Source: Bacteriovoracaceae bacterium (GTDB lineage: Bacteria > Bdellovibrionota > Bacteriovoracia > Bacteriovoracales > Bacteriovoracaceae). From it: a stretch of DNA of 64,000 nt. The stretch is from positions 62,001 to 126,000 of the forward strand of contig JAHDBN010000003.1 of assembly GCA_020630335.1 (NCBI GenBank), written 5' to 3'. The position numbers and the translations under genes are program-made. This document shows positions 53,429 to 61,767 of this stretch, one piece after another (the stretch's first letter is position 1; the number at the start of each line of letters is the position of its first letter). The notes under the pieces were generated by a model that did not search any database, had not been told where the DNA came from, and saw only the letters and a program-made list of their open reading frames with translations.

Positions 53429-53499
53429 AGTGATTGTTAAAATTAAAAAAATGGAAAATTCTTTTCTCGTTCTTGTCGAAGTAGTCTAGATGTTTGTGA

Positions 53500-53630
53500 A
53501 GGTGCTAAGGTAGATAAAAGAATATTTCCCTTTAGAACCTTACAGACGATGAAAAAGATTATTCTTGGTATCTTAATTTAAGAAAATTGGATTGAACTTC
53601 GCACGTTTTTCTGGGAATGCTAATTTTTAA
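53500..53630 (+). pseudogene. Decayed copy of the asnS 3' end
   Basis: From 53547 to 53588, 40 of 42 bases match asnS 52075-52116 (DEKDYSWYL-LRK). A short stretch then matches the GAPHA region, an internal deletion follows, and TTTTTCTGGGAATGCT (53606-53621) matches the asnS terminus. The frame has a TGA at the junction, so it cannot code for the synthetase end. Weaker similarity seems to extend upstream to about 53500. The region has no other gene. Confidence 0.8.
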
Positions 53631-53725
53631 TTTAAATTGACCACTTTTTTTGTCATTTGTTTCTTTCTGAAAAGACGATTTTCTTGTTATTAGGTGGAAT
53701 GAGTGATGTAGTTTATTCTCAATAG

Positions 53726-55159
53726 ATGGGAATGGGAAAATATATTATTTTGATGAGCATAGTTGTATCTTGTGCTTTTAATAAAAATGAGAAAGAGCAA
53801 CTTTTCTCAAAATCAAAAAACATTTATGTTTTAGATAAAAAGAAAGTTGATATCCTGGAAGGGAACTTAGTGTTTTTAATGACAGAATTAGAGGATGGTT
53901 CTTCTCAGGTCACTGCTCAAATAGTTCTAGAAAATCAAGACAGAGTGAATATACCTGAAAAATTCATAGATAGAGATAAACATAAAACAGGTCAGAAGGT
54001 AATTGCCTATAGGGAGGGAAATAAGATTGTTAACTGTAACTTTTTATCTGAAGTAAAAGTTTCTAATCGAAATGATAGTAAGAAGAAGAAATTAAAGTTT
54101 TATATCGTTGTATCTAAAGATTTTCCTAGCCAGTTAATTACTGAAAGTAAGCTAAAAAAGCATTTAGATTACTTCGAAGATGCAATGTTTCGGACATCTA
54201 GTAAGCAATACTTGAAAGATCGATATGACATAGAAGTTTTTGATGTTGGGGATGATGCTAACTTTTATAGCTTTCTTTCGTATTCAAACTATATTAATGA
54301 GAGACGAGATAATTCAGAATATGATCATGTTGTTTACTTATCCTATGCTTTTAGAGGAGGAGGATGGGCCGGAAAAGCAGACTTGGGTGGTAAGCAAGTT
54401 TGGATGACTATAGCGCCAAGTGATAAAAATGAGTTTAACCAAGTACTTTTACACGAGATAGGACATAATCTCGGCTTTTTGCATTCTTCGACCGAAACTC
54501 ATGAGTATGGAGATAAAACAAGTCTTATGGGAGGTTTGTTCGATAGTTCTTGTCGAGAATCTACTAAAAAAATGAATTTTTCAGCATATCATTTTTTTAA
54601 TGAATGGGGAGGAGTATTTAGGCATAAATTTAAAATGTATAGAGATCATCGAGCCAAGAGCTTTTCTGAAAAACTTATCCTTGGACACTTTAATAAAAAG
54701 AAGTCATTAAATGATTTAAAAAAAGAAAAATGGGGAGCAGTTAAGATTTATCGTAATGATCACCCTGAACACGGTGATATTGATATTACTATTTCTCTTT
54801 TAGATAATTGTCATCAAATTTCGAATGGAAAAGATGGAGTTTTTATTCATGAGAAAAATGTATTATTAAAAGAATTAAAAGAAAAAGAAACTTATAATTA
54901 TAAAAATTTGTATGAAATCAAATATGTTGATAAACAATCTTTTCGATCAAGGGCCATTGTAGAGATAAAGAAGATTGAGCAAGCTTCGCCTGTTTCATCA
55001 GTCCCATTATCTTGTCGTTCTAGTATTGAGATTTGTGAAGCTGCAAAGTTAGATGAGGATATGCCTATATATATTTTTCATGGAACATTAAAACAAGAGT
55101 ATGACAAGATATCGCCTATCACAGAGTGCGAAGAATATCTTCCTGCTTGTATTCATTGA
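53726..55159 (+). CDS. M11/gametolysin-like zinc metalloprotease lipoprotein
   Basis: A 477-residue lipoprotein (lipobox VVSC near residue 16). The zinc site HEIGHNLGFLHSS is near residues 243-255, followed by HEYGDKTSLMGG, as in gametolysin (M11) enzymes where YGD..S.MG includes the Met-turn. An N-terminal region (about 30-140) with a beta barrel-like pattern precedes a metalloprotease-type alpha/beta core, and a C-terminal domain (about 350-477) has six cysteines. ATG at 53726 is used; ATG at 53732 is an alternative. It is one of at least four exported peptidases in this window. Confidence 0.82.
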   Translation: MGMGKYIILMSIVVSCAFNKNEKEQLFSKSKNIYVLDKKKVDILEGNLVFLMTELEDGSSQVTAQIVLENQDRVNIPEKFIDRDKHKTGQKVIAYREGNKIVNCNFLSEVKVSNRNDSKKKKLKFYIVVSKDFPSQLITESKLKKHLDYFEDAMFRTSSKQYLKDRYDIEVFDVGDDANFYSFLSYSNYINERRDNSEYDHVVYLSYAFRGGGWAGKADLGGKQVWMTIAPSDKNEFNQVLLHEIGHNLGFLHSSTETHEYGDKTSLMGGLFDSSCRESTKKMNFSAYHFFNEWGGVFRHKFKMYRDHRAKSFSEKLILGHFNKKKSLNDLKKEKWGAVKIYRNDHPEHGDIDITISLLDNCHQISNGKDGVFIHEKNVLLKELKEKETYNYKNLYEIKYVDKQSFRSRAIVEIKKIEQASPVSSVPLSCRSSIEICEAAKLDEDMPIYIFHGTLKQEYDKISPITECEEYLPACIH

Positions 55160-55264
55160 TGTTGAAGTTTCTTTAATTTAAAGAAGAAAGAAATTATAGG
55201 GTGCAAACGATTTTAAGGGCTAGAATGTTCTTAAATAATAGAAAAAAATACCCACTGCCACATA

Positions 55265-55293
55265 TTGTGTACAAACCCTAATTTAACTATAAA
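55265..55293 (+). promoter_or_regulatory. Possible sigma70-type promoter
   Basis: TTGTGT (55265-55270) and TATAAA (55288-55293) are 17 bases apart, 45 bases before the ATG of the PilZ-GAF-AAA regulator gene. The -35 box is a weak match and the -10 a good one. Confidence 0.45.
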
Positions 55294-55338
55294 GTTTTCT
55301 AGTTTTATTCCGAGAAGTAATAAAACAAGGATAATTTT

Positions 55339-57315
55339 ATGATTAAGAGTTTATCAGAATTTCGTTTTTTCAAGTCTTTTAGAATTCCTCTCAATTCTAG
55401 TGATGATGTACGTTACTCCGTCACTAAGGAAGATCTTTATTCAGATAGAGGAGAGTTTCTAGATGATGCTCAGATTGTTGATGTAAGCATTACCGGTCTT
55501 GGGCTAAAAACAAAGGCAAAGCTTTCTGTGGATGATGAAGTCTCAGTTTCAATGAGCTACAAGCGATTAAGATTTGATGTGACAGGTAAAGTCGTTAGAG
55601 TTTTTTCTGGTCATTTTAATGATCCAACTATGACTTATGGACTTGAGATTTCTGAAGAAGAAGACCTTGTTTATATGAAAAGATTTGTAGATCAACTTAT
55701 TTCCCACTTTAATCAGGAGAGAGTGAAAGATAGCTTAAAGAAGCTTGCTCTTGCTGAGTTTAATGAGGACATTACTGAGGGCTTTGAAATGCTCTCTTTA
55801 ATGTTGTCACTTTATAAAGATATTATGAATTTTTCAGGTAAAGAAGGGTTTATTGATTCTATCTTAGAAGAAAGCTTAAGAATGCTGAATGCTCAAAGAG
55901 GTGTTGTTTATTTAATTAATACTGAAACAAATCAGTTAGAAGCAAAACACGCTATTGGTGTTGAAAAGAAAAAGTTATCTTTTGATTATAGAAAAGGTGT
56001 AGCAGGAGCTGTTTACACTACTACTAGTGGACTTAATGTTGATAAAGGACATGAGAAATTAAAATTTTATGAAAAAATAGATAAAAAACTTGGAGTAGAA
56101 ACAAAGTCTGTTATTTGTAATCCAATTTTTAATAAACAAGATAAACCAATAGGTGTTATTGAAATTGTAAACAAGAGAAATGAGCCAAGGTTCACAGAAG
56201 AAGATGAAAAAGTGATGAGATTTTTATCTTTGATTTATTCAAGCTTCTTTGCTCAATATGATCCAGTTTCAGAAAAATCTCTCATTAGACGTTTCAGTGC
56301 ACCAAACCCAAGAGCTTTAATTTGGATTGGAAGATCAGCACATACGACAGATTTAAGAAAATGTATTTTAAAGTTAAAAGACTTATCTGATCCCGTTCTC
56401 ATAATGGGAGAGAGAGGAGTTGGGAAAAAACTTTATGCTAAAATTCTTCATAAAGAAGGAAATAGAGGAGCAGATGATTTTGCTGTGATAAATTGTTCAA
56501 CAATGAATGATAAAGATATAGAAGAAAAGTTTTTCAAAAATGAAACAGGTTATCTTTACAGTTGTGTTGGAGGAACAGTATGTTTTTCTGATATTGAAAA
56601 ATTATCAAAAGACATGCAACGAAAAGTATTCAAGGCGTTTAGTGAGAATGAAGCAAAAGATAAAGATCATAGTATTAGATTTATCTTTACTTCAAATACC
56701 TTACCTCTTGATTTGAAAAGAGAAGGTGTTCTAACAACTGAAATGTTTAATATTTTAAATGAAAATATTGTAAATATTCAACCAATTAGAGAAAGAAAAA
56801 AAGATGTCAAAGAACTACTAGACTATTACTTAGCTAAGGAATGTCAGGCTCAAGGGTATTTATTAAAAGTTTTCTCTGATGAAATCAAAGAAAAACTCAC
56901 AGAATATGAGTGGCCTGGAAATGTTGCTGAATTAACCAATGCAATTGGAAGACTAGTGAGATTTAATACTAAAAATCATGTTATTACTGAAGTTGATGAT
57001 AAGATTTTATCAATCCTTCAAAAGCCAATGAATGTGAGAATTTCTTCAGAAATACCATTTGTGAATGATTCTTCATTGCCTCTTAAAGAAAGAGTTCTTT
57101 TAGTCGAAAGAGAGCTTATCCTTGCTGAGATTAAGCAAGTTAAAGGAAACAAATCTCAAGCTGCTAAGAATATGGGGATTAGTAGAGAAGCCTTAAGAAA
57201 GAAGCTTATTGCTTGTACAAGGGTTCATGAGAAGACTTTAGAGCTTGCTAAAGAGCGTAAAGTTAAAGGTATTGATGAAGAGACAAAAATCATTAAAATG
57301 CCAAAAGCTGTTTAA
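55339..57315 (+). CDS. PilZ-GAF-AAA+-Fis regulator lacking GAFTGA
   Basis: A 658-residue protein with four parts. PilZ-like domain (about 15-115): DVSITG at 48-53 matches D/NxSxxG, but the upstream RxxxR c-di-GMP motif is absent. GAF domain (about 160-300). AAA+ domain (about 325-555): Walker A GERGVGKKLYAK. The GAFTGA loop that contacts sigma-54 is missing (NETGYLYSCVGG instead), and the Walker B region reads GGTVCFSDIE where GGTLFLDEI is usual. C-terminal Fis-type HTH (EIKQVKGNKSQAAKNMGISR-like). It is probably a sigma-54-independent or non-ATPase regulator; inference. Confidence 0.85.
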   Translation: MIKSLSEFRFFKSFRIPLNSSDDVRYSVTKEDLYSDRGEFLDDAQIVDVSITGLGLKTKAKLSVDDEVSVSMSYKRLRFDVTGKVVRVFSGHFNDPTMTYGLEISEEEDLVYMKRFVDQLISHFNQERVKDSLKKLALAEFNEDITEGFEMLSLMLSLYKDIMNFSGKEGFIDSILEESLRMLNAQRGVVYLINTETNQLEAKHAIGVEKKKLSFDYRKGVAGAVYTTTSGLNVDKGHEKLKFYEKIDKKLGVETKSVICNPIFNKQDKPIGVIEIVNKRNEPRFTEEDEKVMRFLSLIYSSFFAQYDPVSEKSLIRRFSAPNPRALIWIGRSAHTTDLRKCILKLKDLSDPVLIMGERGVGKKLYAKILHKEGNRGADDFAVINCSTMNDKDIEEKFFKNETGYLYSCVGGTVCFSDIEKLSKDMQRKVFKAFSENEAKDKDHSIRFIFTSNTLPLDLKREGVLTTEMFNILNENIVNIQPIRERKKDVKELLDYYLAKECQAQGYLLKVFSDEIKEKLTEYEWPGNVAELTNAIGRLVRFNTKNHVITEVDDKILSILQKPMNVRISSEIPFVNDSSLPLKERVLLVERELILAEIKQVKGNKSQAAKNMGISREALRKKLIACTRVHEKTLELAKERKVKGIDEETKIIKMPKAV

Positions 57316-57370
57316 ATTTATTTCCAATAAGTAGTATTTAATATTACTATCAGTTCTATAGGAGTTATCT

Positions 57371-58750
57371 ATGAAAAGAAAACTATTTGGAACCGATGGT
57401 ATTCGAGGTAAGGCAAACTTATTCCCAATGACTGGCGAAGTGGCCATGGCATTAGGCCGGGCTGTTACTCATTACTTTCAAAAATCACAAACGAGAAGAT
57501 CTAATAGAAAAACTCCTTTAATTATCATTGGTAAAGATACAAGACTTAGTTGTTATATGTTAGAGCAAGCATTTGCATCTGGAGTGTGTTCTCAGGGAGG
57601 AAAAGCGATTCTTACTGGGCCTCTTACAACTCCAGGAGTTGCTTTTGTAACGCAATCAATGAGAGCAGATGCTGGGATTATGATTAGTGCGTCTCATAAT
57701 CCGTATTATGATAATGGAATAAAGATCTTTGATAGCACAGGACATAAACTTCCAGATATTGTAGAAGCACAGCTTGAAGAGTTAATTTTGAATCAAGATC
57801 TTTTAGATGAAAAATTACATGAAGATTTAGGACGAGCAAAAAGACTTGATGAAGTTATGGGCCGTTATATTGTTCAGGCGAAACAAGCCTATAATCTTAA
57901 TAGCTCGTTAGAGGGAATGAGAATCGTTGTGGATTGCGCTAATGGTGCTGGCTATAAAGTCGCTCCTATGATTTTTGAAGAACTAGGAGCAGAGGTTATT
58001 TCTATTGGAGTAAAGCCTAATGGAACTAATATTAACAAAGGATGTGGCGCTCTCTTTCCTGATCAATGTGCTAAAGCAGTAATCGATTATAGAGCAGATA
58101 TGGGTGTTTGTTTAGATGGAGACGGTGATAGATTAATTGTTGTCGATGAGAAAGGTAAAGTTATCGATGGAGATAGTTTAATAGGGACTTTATCCAACTA
58201 TCTTTATGAAAGAAATGAATTAGGCGCTGATAAGTTAGTTGTTGGAACAGTGATGTCTAATGTGGGACTAGAAAAATATTTAGAAAACAAAAAAATTAAT
58301 TTTCATAGAACGAAAGTTGGAGATAGATATATTGTCGAGAAAATGTTGAACTCAACTTGTGTGTTTGGGGGAGAGCCTTCTGGGCATTTAATTTTTAAAA
58401 ATTACTCAACTACAGGTGATGGAATCTTGGCAGCTTTAAAAGTGATTGAATGCGCTCAGTACTTTAATAAACCAATTAGTGAGTTAACTGCAGAAGTTGA
58501 ATTATATCCACAAATCTTAAAAAATGTCCGAGTAAAAGAAAAAATACCTTTTGATCAGTTAAAGTCAGTCCAAAAATCAGTAAAAGATGCTGAGAATCTT
58601 CTAAAAGGAAATGGGCGAATTCTCTTAAGATATTCAGGAACTGAAGAGCTTGCTAGAGTCATGGTTGAAGGGCCTAAGGACGAGACGATTTATCATATTT
58701 GTGAAAATATCGTGACGGCTTTAGAGAAAGATATTGGAGTTATTCAGTAA
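57371..58750 (+). CDS. glmM: Phosphoglucosamine mutase
   Basis: A 459-residue enzyme converting glucosamine-6-P to glucosamine-1-P for peptidoglycan and LPS. FGTDGIRGKAN opens the protein; ISASHNPYYDNGIKIFD carries the phosphoserine (S108); DGDGDRLIVVDEKG is the metal loop; and GEPSGHLIFK is the sugar loop. RYSGTEELARVMVEG is the phosphate-binding loop. An AGGAG site precedes the ATG. It has the normal length. Confidence 0.96.
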   Translation: MKRKLFGTDGIRGKANLFPMTGEVAMALGRAVTHYFQKSQTRRSNRKTPLIIIGKDTRLSCYMLEQAFASGVCSQGGKAILTGPLTTPGVAFVTQSMRADAGIMISASHNPYYDNGIKIFDSTGHKLPDIVEAQLEELILNQDLLDEKLHEDLGRAKRLDEVMGRYIVQAKQAYNLNSSLEGMRIVVDCANGAGYKVAPMIFEELGAEVISIGVKPNGTNINKGCGALFPDQCAKAVIDYRADMGVCLDGDGDRLIVVDEKGKVIDGDSLIGTLSNYLYERNELGADKLVVGTVMSNVGLEKYLENKKINFHRTKVGDRYIVEKMLNSTCVFGGEPSGHLIFKNYSTTGDGILAALKVIECAQYFNKPISELTAEVELYPQILKNVRVKEKIPFDQLKSVQKSVKDAENLLKGNGRILLRYSGTEELARVMVEGPKDETIYHICENIVTALEKDIGVIQ

Positions 58751-58790
58751 GACCAACTCCTTTAATAAGACTTAAAAAACATCTGCCTAA

Positions 58791-58819
58791 TTGAGTAAAA
58801 TTTTAAGCATGAGTATACT
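58791..58819 (+). promoter_or_regulatory. Sigma70-type promoter giving a leaderless nnrD transcript
   Basis: TTGAGT (58791-58796) and TATACT (58814-58819) are separated by exactly 17 bases, a near-consensus promoter. Its transcription start would fall at about 58826-58828, that is on the start codon of nnrD. No ribosome binding site is present. Confidence 0.65.
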
Positions 58820-58830
58820 ATATACTCATG
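58808..58830. promoter_or_regulatory. Perfect 10-bp dyad over nnrD -10 box and start codon
   Basis: CATGAGTATA and TATACTCATG flank a CTA spacer. The dyad overlaps the -10 element and ends with the ATG of nnrD, a place where a repressor would block initiation; an RNA role is less likely if the transcript starts inside it. Confidence 0.7.
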
Positions 58831-60399
58831 AGAGTCGTTAATAAAAAAGAAATCCTTGAAATTGAAAAAGCATCTTTTGGTGAGTTTGGATTAACTAAAG
58901 ATTTAGTGATTGAAGGAGTCGGTCGAGAGATTTCAGATTTTATTTTAGAAAATTTCATTGAAGATTTAGATACTTCCAGTTTTATTTTTTTAATTGGTGC
59001 TGGTAATAACGGAGCTGATGGATTAGCAGCTGCTCGAAACCTTAGTAATAAGGGATTAAATGTTAGAGTGTTTTTTATCGCGGGAAATGAGAAACTTTCT
59101 GATGAGCTAAAAATTCAAATGGATAGGGCAAAAGCTTTCGAGGTGCGAGGTAATGAAATAGACGATGCGAAATATCTAGAATCTTTTTTATTACAAAATT
59201 CTCAGCAAAATATTATCATAGATGCTATTTCAGGAACTGGAGTCAGACTTCCTCTAGCTGAAAAAGTTTATGACTTCATAAATGTTATTAATGAAAATAG
59301 TGATTTCACTATTTCTATAGACCTTCCTTCTGGCGTAGATACGAATTCTGGTAAAGTACAAGGGACTGCAGTGAAAGCAGATATTACTCTTTCAATTGGA
59401 TTTCCTAAAATTGGTTGTTTTATAGGAGAAGGAGTGAATTATATAGGGCAAATAGAAAATTTAGAGATTGGTTTTTCTCATAAATTAAAGTCTGGAGACA
59501 AAGAGCTCGCCGATCTTGATCAAGTAGTAGATATAGCTAGACTTAGATCAAAGTTTGAAGATAAAAAGTCATTTGGGCATACACTATTACTTGGTGGTTC
59601 TCACGGGTTAACAGGTTCTTTAGTGATGGCCTCTGAAGCAGCACTTAGAGTTGGTGTTGGAGTTGTGACTGCAGCAACTTGGGAGCCACAGTATTTAGAA
59701 TTTGTTAGTAGATTAATCCCAGAAATTAAAACAGGTTATATTCCTTTGGATGATTCTAGGTGGGGAGCATTAGTAAGTGATCTAGAGAAATATGATTCTA
59801 TAGTTATCGGTCCAGGGCTTGGAGTTTCAGCTCGATCAAGAAGATTAGTTCATAAAATTTTAGAATCTTATCAAGGCCCAGTTGTGTTAGATGCTGATGC
59901 GATAAACGTTTTGAGCATAAAAGATGATCTGGCCCTATTACAAAACAGAAGAAATCCTACTATATTAACTCCACATTTTGGAGAAATGGCTAAATTTTTT
60001 AAAGTTGAGAAAAGTAAAATTCACGCTGAACCAATTAAGTATCTAAAACAAGCAGTTGATCAAACCAATGCCTTGGTTGTTTTAAAAGGCCCATGCACAT
60101 TTTTAGGTTTTCCTAGTGGGCAAGTTTATTTAAATTATTCACCTAACTCTGGTATGGCATCTGGTGGGGTTGGTGATGTTCTTGCTGGAATTTTAGGTGG
60201 TTTTGCAGCTCAAGATCATACAATGAAAAAAAATATATCAAGATATGAGAAAATAGTAAGCTTGGATAAAACAGTTTTACTTGGGGTAATGATGCACTCA
60301 AGAGCAGGCTACTTTGCTTCTCAAGATCTTGGTGATCGTTATATGACTGCGACCTCAATTATTAATTCATTACCTAAAGCCTTTGAAGAGATTAAATAA
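58828..60399 (+). CDS. nnrD: Bifunctional NAD(P)HX epimerase/dehydratase
   Basis: A 523-residue fusion for repair of hydrated NAD(P)H. The N-terminal YjeF_N domain (about 1-215) has IGAGNNGADGLAAARNL and SIDLPSGVDTNSGKV. The C-terminal ribokinase-like dehydratase (about 225-520) has the GPGLG motif, VVLDADAINVL, TPHFGEMAKFF and the catalytic loop SGMASGGVGDVLAGILGGF. The ATG lies inside a perfect dyad and directly after a strong -10 box, so the transcript is probably leaderless. tsaE follows one base later. Confidence 0.95.
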   Translation: MRVVNKKEILEIEKASFGEFGLTKDLVIEGVGREISDFILENFIEDLDTSSFIFLIGAGNNGADGLAAARNLSNKGLNVRVFFIAGNEKLSDELKIQMDRAKAFEVRGNEIDDAKYLESFLLQNSQQNIIIDAISGTGVRLPLAEKVYDFINVINENSDFTISIDLPSGVDTNSGKVQGTAVKADITLSIGFPKIGCFIGEGVNYIGQIENLEIGFSHKLKSGDKELADLDQVVDIARLRSKFEDKKSFGHTLLLGGSHGLTGSLVMASEAALRVGVGVVTAATWEPQYLEFVSRLIPEIKTGYIPLDDSRWGALVSDLEKYDSIVIGPGLGVSARSRRLVHKILESYQGPVVLDADAINVLSIKDDLALLQNRRNPTILTPHFGEMAKFFKVEKSKIHAEPIKYLKQAVDQTNALVVLKGPCTFLGFPSGQVYLNYSPNSGMASGGVGDVLAGILGGFAAQDHTMKKNISRYEKIVSLDKTVLLGVMMHSRAGYFASQDLGDRYMTATSIINSLPKAFEEIK

Positions 60400-60400
60400 T

Positions 60401-60850
60401 ATGCATAAAAAAGAATTTAAAATTTGGAAGAAAGCAAGAACAAATGATTACCCGTATATTGTTAATGAGATTAAAACAGAGGTCGTCTTGCCAGCGATCA
60501 TTTTTCTAGAAGGCCCTATGGGAATTGGGAAAACAACCTTCACTCAATATTTCACTGAGGATAATATTAGCAGTCCTACTTACTCAATTCTTACTGATTA
60601 TTCTGAAATAGTGCATGCTGATTTCTATCGTTTAAAAAGTTCTGAAGAACTTTATGAGCTAGAGCTTTCTATGTACTTAGAGGAAAAATCATATTTCTTA
60701 GCAGAGTGGGGACTTCAGTATTTTAATTCTTTATTTTCTTCTCATATTCCTGAAGGGTTTAATTATTATTTACTGGAGTTAAAAAGTGTTGAAGGAAATA
60801 ATGAAGAGCGAGATCTAGTGTTTTATGAAATTGATCCATTACTATCTTAA
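60401..60850 (+). CDS. tsaE: tRNA threonylcarbamoyladenosine biosynthesis ATPase TsaE
   Basis: A 149-residue ATPase that works with TsaB and TsaD in the t6A tRNA modification. Walker A is EGPMGIGKTTFTQYF (residues about 37-51); SPTYSILTDY, HADFYRLKS and LAEWG are the family's other motifs. The start ATG at 60401 lies 1 base after the nnrD stop; an in-frame ATG at 60383 lies inside nnrD. It is the second gene of the nnrD transcript. Confidence 0.92.
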   Translation: MHKKEFKIWKKARTNDYPYIVNEIKTEVVLPAIIFLEGPMGIGKTTFTQYFTEDNISSPTYSILTDYSEIVHADFYRLKSSEELYELELSMYLEEKSYFLAEWGLQYFNSLFSSHIPEGFNYYLLELKSVEGNNEERDLVFYEIDPLLS

Positions 60851-60933
60851 GTAAAAGAAAAACATTGATGGTAGATTTTTCCTCTCTATATGAAAGAAAC
60901 TTTAAGAATTATAAATAAAAAATTCAAATTTTC

Positions 60934-60953
60934 CTTGCATAGGGGCAAGTTTT
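60934..60953 (+). terminator. Weak terminator-like hairpin after tsaE
   Basis: CTTGC (60934-60938) pairs with GCAAG (60945-60949) and TTTT follows. The stem is short, so termination would be partial. Confidence 0.35.
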
Positions 60954-60994
60954 GCCATAGGTTCATAAGTTTTTAATTTTTTTTACATCTATTG

Positions 60995-61023
60995 TTGACG
61001 TAAGTGTTTTAATAAGGTGATAC
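60995..61023 (+). promoter_or_regulatory. Probable promoter of the rrf2 gene
   Basis: TTGACG (60995-61000) and TGATAC (61018-61023) are 17 bases apart. Transcription would begin near 61030, giving a leader of about 95 bases that contains the three hairpins described below. Confidence 0.55.
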
Positions 61024-61039
61024 TTATACTTGAGAAGAG

Positions 61040-61103
61040 TTTTAGTATCAATTACTAAAAAGTCTCCGAATGGCAGGGAACGCCATTTGATAGTTTTTAC
61101 TAT
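61040..61103 (+). promoter_or_regulatory. Structured leader of the rrf2 gene (three dyads)
   Basis: Three consecutive inverted repeats lie in the leader. TTTTAGTA/TACTAAAA (61040-61060) is perfect over 8 bp. AATGGC/GCCATT (61069-61087) is perfect over 6 bp. ATAGT/ACTAT (61090-61103) is perfect over 5 bp. The first could be an operator for autoregulation; the set could fold as an RNA element. Confidence 0.6.
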
Positions 61104-61125
61104 TAAACTTTATGGAGGATGAAAA

Positions 61126-61758
61126 ATGAGACTAACGTCAAAAGGACGGTACGCCGTCAGAGCAATGCTCGACCTAACAATGCACAGTAGTGGAAATCCA
61201 GTTCGACTACAAGAAATCTCTAAGAGACAAGCGATTAGCTTACATTACCTAGAGCAACTTTTTAGAAAGTTGAGAACAGGTTCTGTTGTTAAGTCTGTAA
61301 GAGGACCAGGTGGTGGTTATGTTCTTTCTAGATCTATGGATGAAATCACTATCAGTGATGTTCTGAAAAGTGTAGGAGAAAACATTGACCCTGCAAGAGA
61401 TATCAAAGGTAACCCTAGTTCAGGTGTAAACTTTGGTGAAGAAAACGCAGGTATGGTAACAACTCCTGAATTTCACATGGTTAAGAATTATTTTCAAAAT
61501 CTTGGAACGATCATGAGTGAGTACTTATCTACAACTACTCTTGGTGATCTAATGAGAAGATCTAAAGATCTTCCAATGCAAAATTTTGCAAACCAAAATC
61601 CAATTGCTCAGCAAAGTCCAATGCAATCTAGTGAATCATCATGGAGACCATCTACGATGACTAACAATGCAAGCGGAATTAGCAATAATAGTAATTCTCA
61701 AACGAGTACGAATTCATCTTCATTTATTAATAACACGAGAATTGGTTCAGATTTCTAA
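61126..61758 (+). CDS. Rrf2/IscR-family regulator without cluster cysteines, long disordered tail
   Basis: A 210-residue protein. The N-terminal winged helix begins MRLTSKGRYAVRAMLDL, with VRGPGGGYVLSRS as the wing, as in IscR. The 2Fe-2S ligand loop that normally holds three Cys is here ENIDPARDIKGNPSSGVN and contains none, so a cluster cannot be ligated in the IscR manner. From about residue 150 the chain is a Ser/Asn/Gln-rich tail with no fold. It has a GGAGG ribosome binding site. The cysteine desulfurase follows directly, as in isc or suf operons. Confidence 0.85.
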   Translation: MRLTSKGRYAVRAMLDLTMHSSGNPVRLQEISKRQAISLHYLEQLFRKLRTGSVVKSVRGPGGGYVLSRSMDEITISDVLKSVGENIDPARDIKGNPSSGVNFGEENAGMVTTPEFHMVKNYFQNLGTIMSEYLSTTTLGDLMRRSKDLPMQNFANQNPIAQQSPMQSSESSWRPSTMTNNASGISNNSNSQTSTNSSSFINNTRIGSDF

Positions 61759-61767
61759 TCAAACTCG

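Noticed and set aside
53460-53546. Further asnS similarity upstream of the clear 42-base match
   Set aside because: Only scattered matches are visible by eye. It is mentioned as possible in the pseudogene entry but not claimed; a pairwise alignment would decide it.
60934-60960. Second repeat near TTTGCC as an Fe-S regulator site
   Set aside because: The pattern does not match known IscR boxes, and the short stem fits a weak terminator better.
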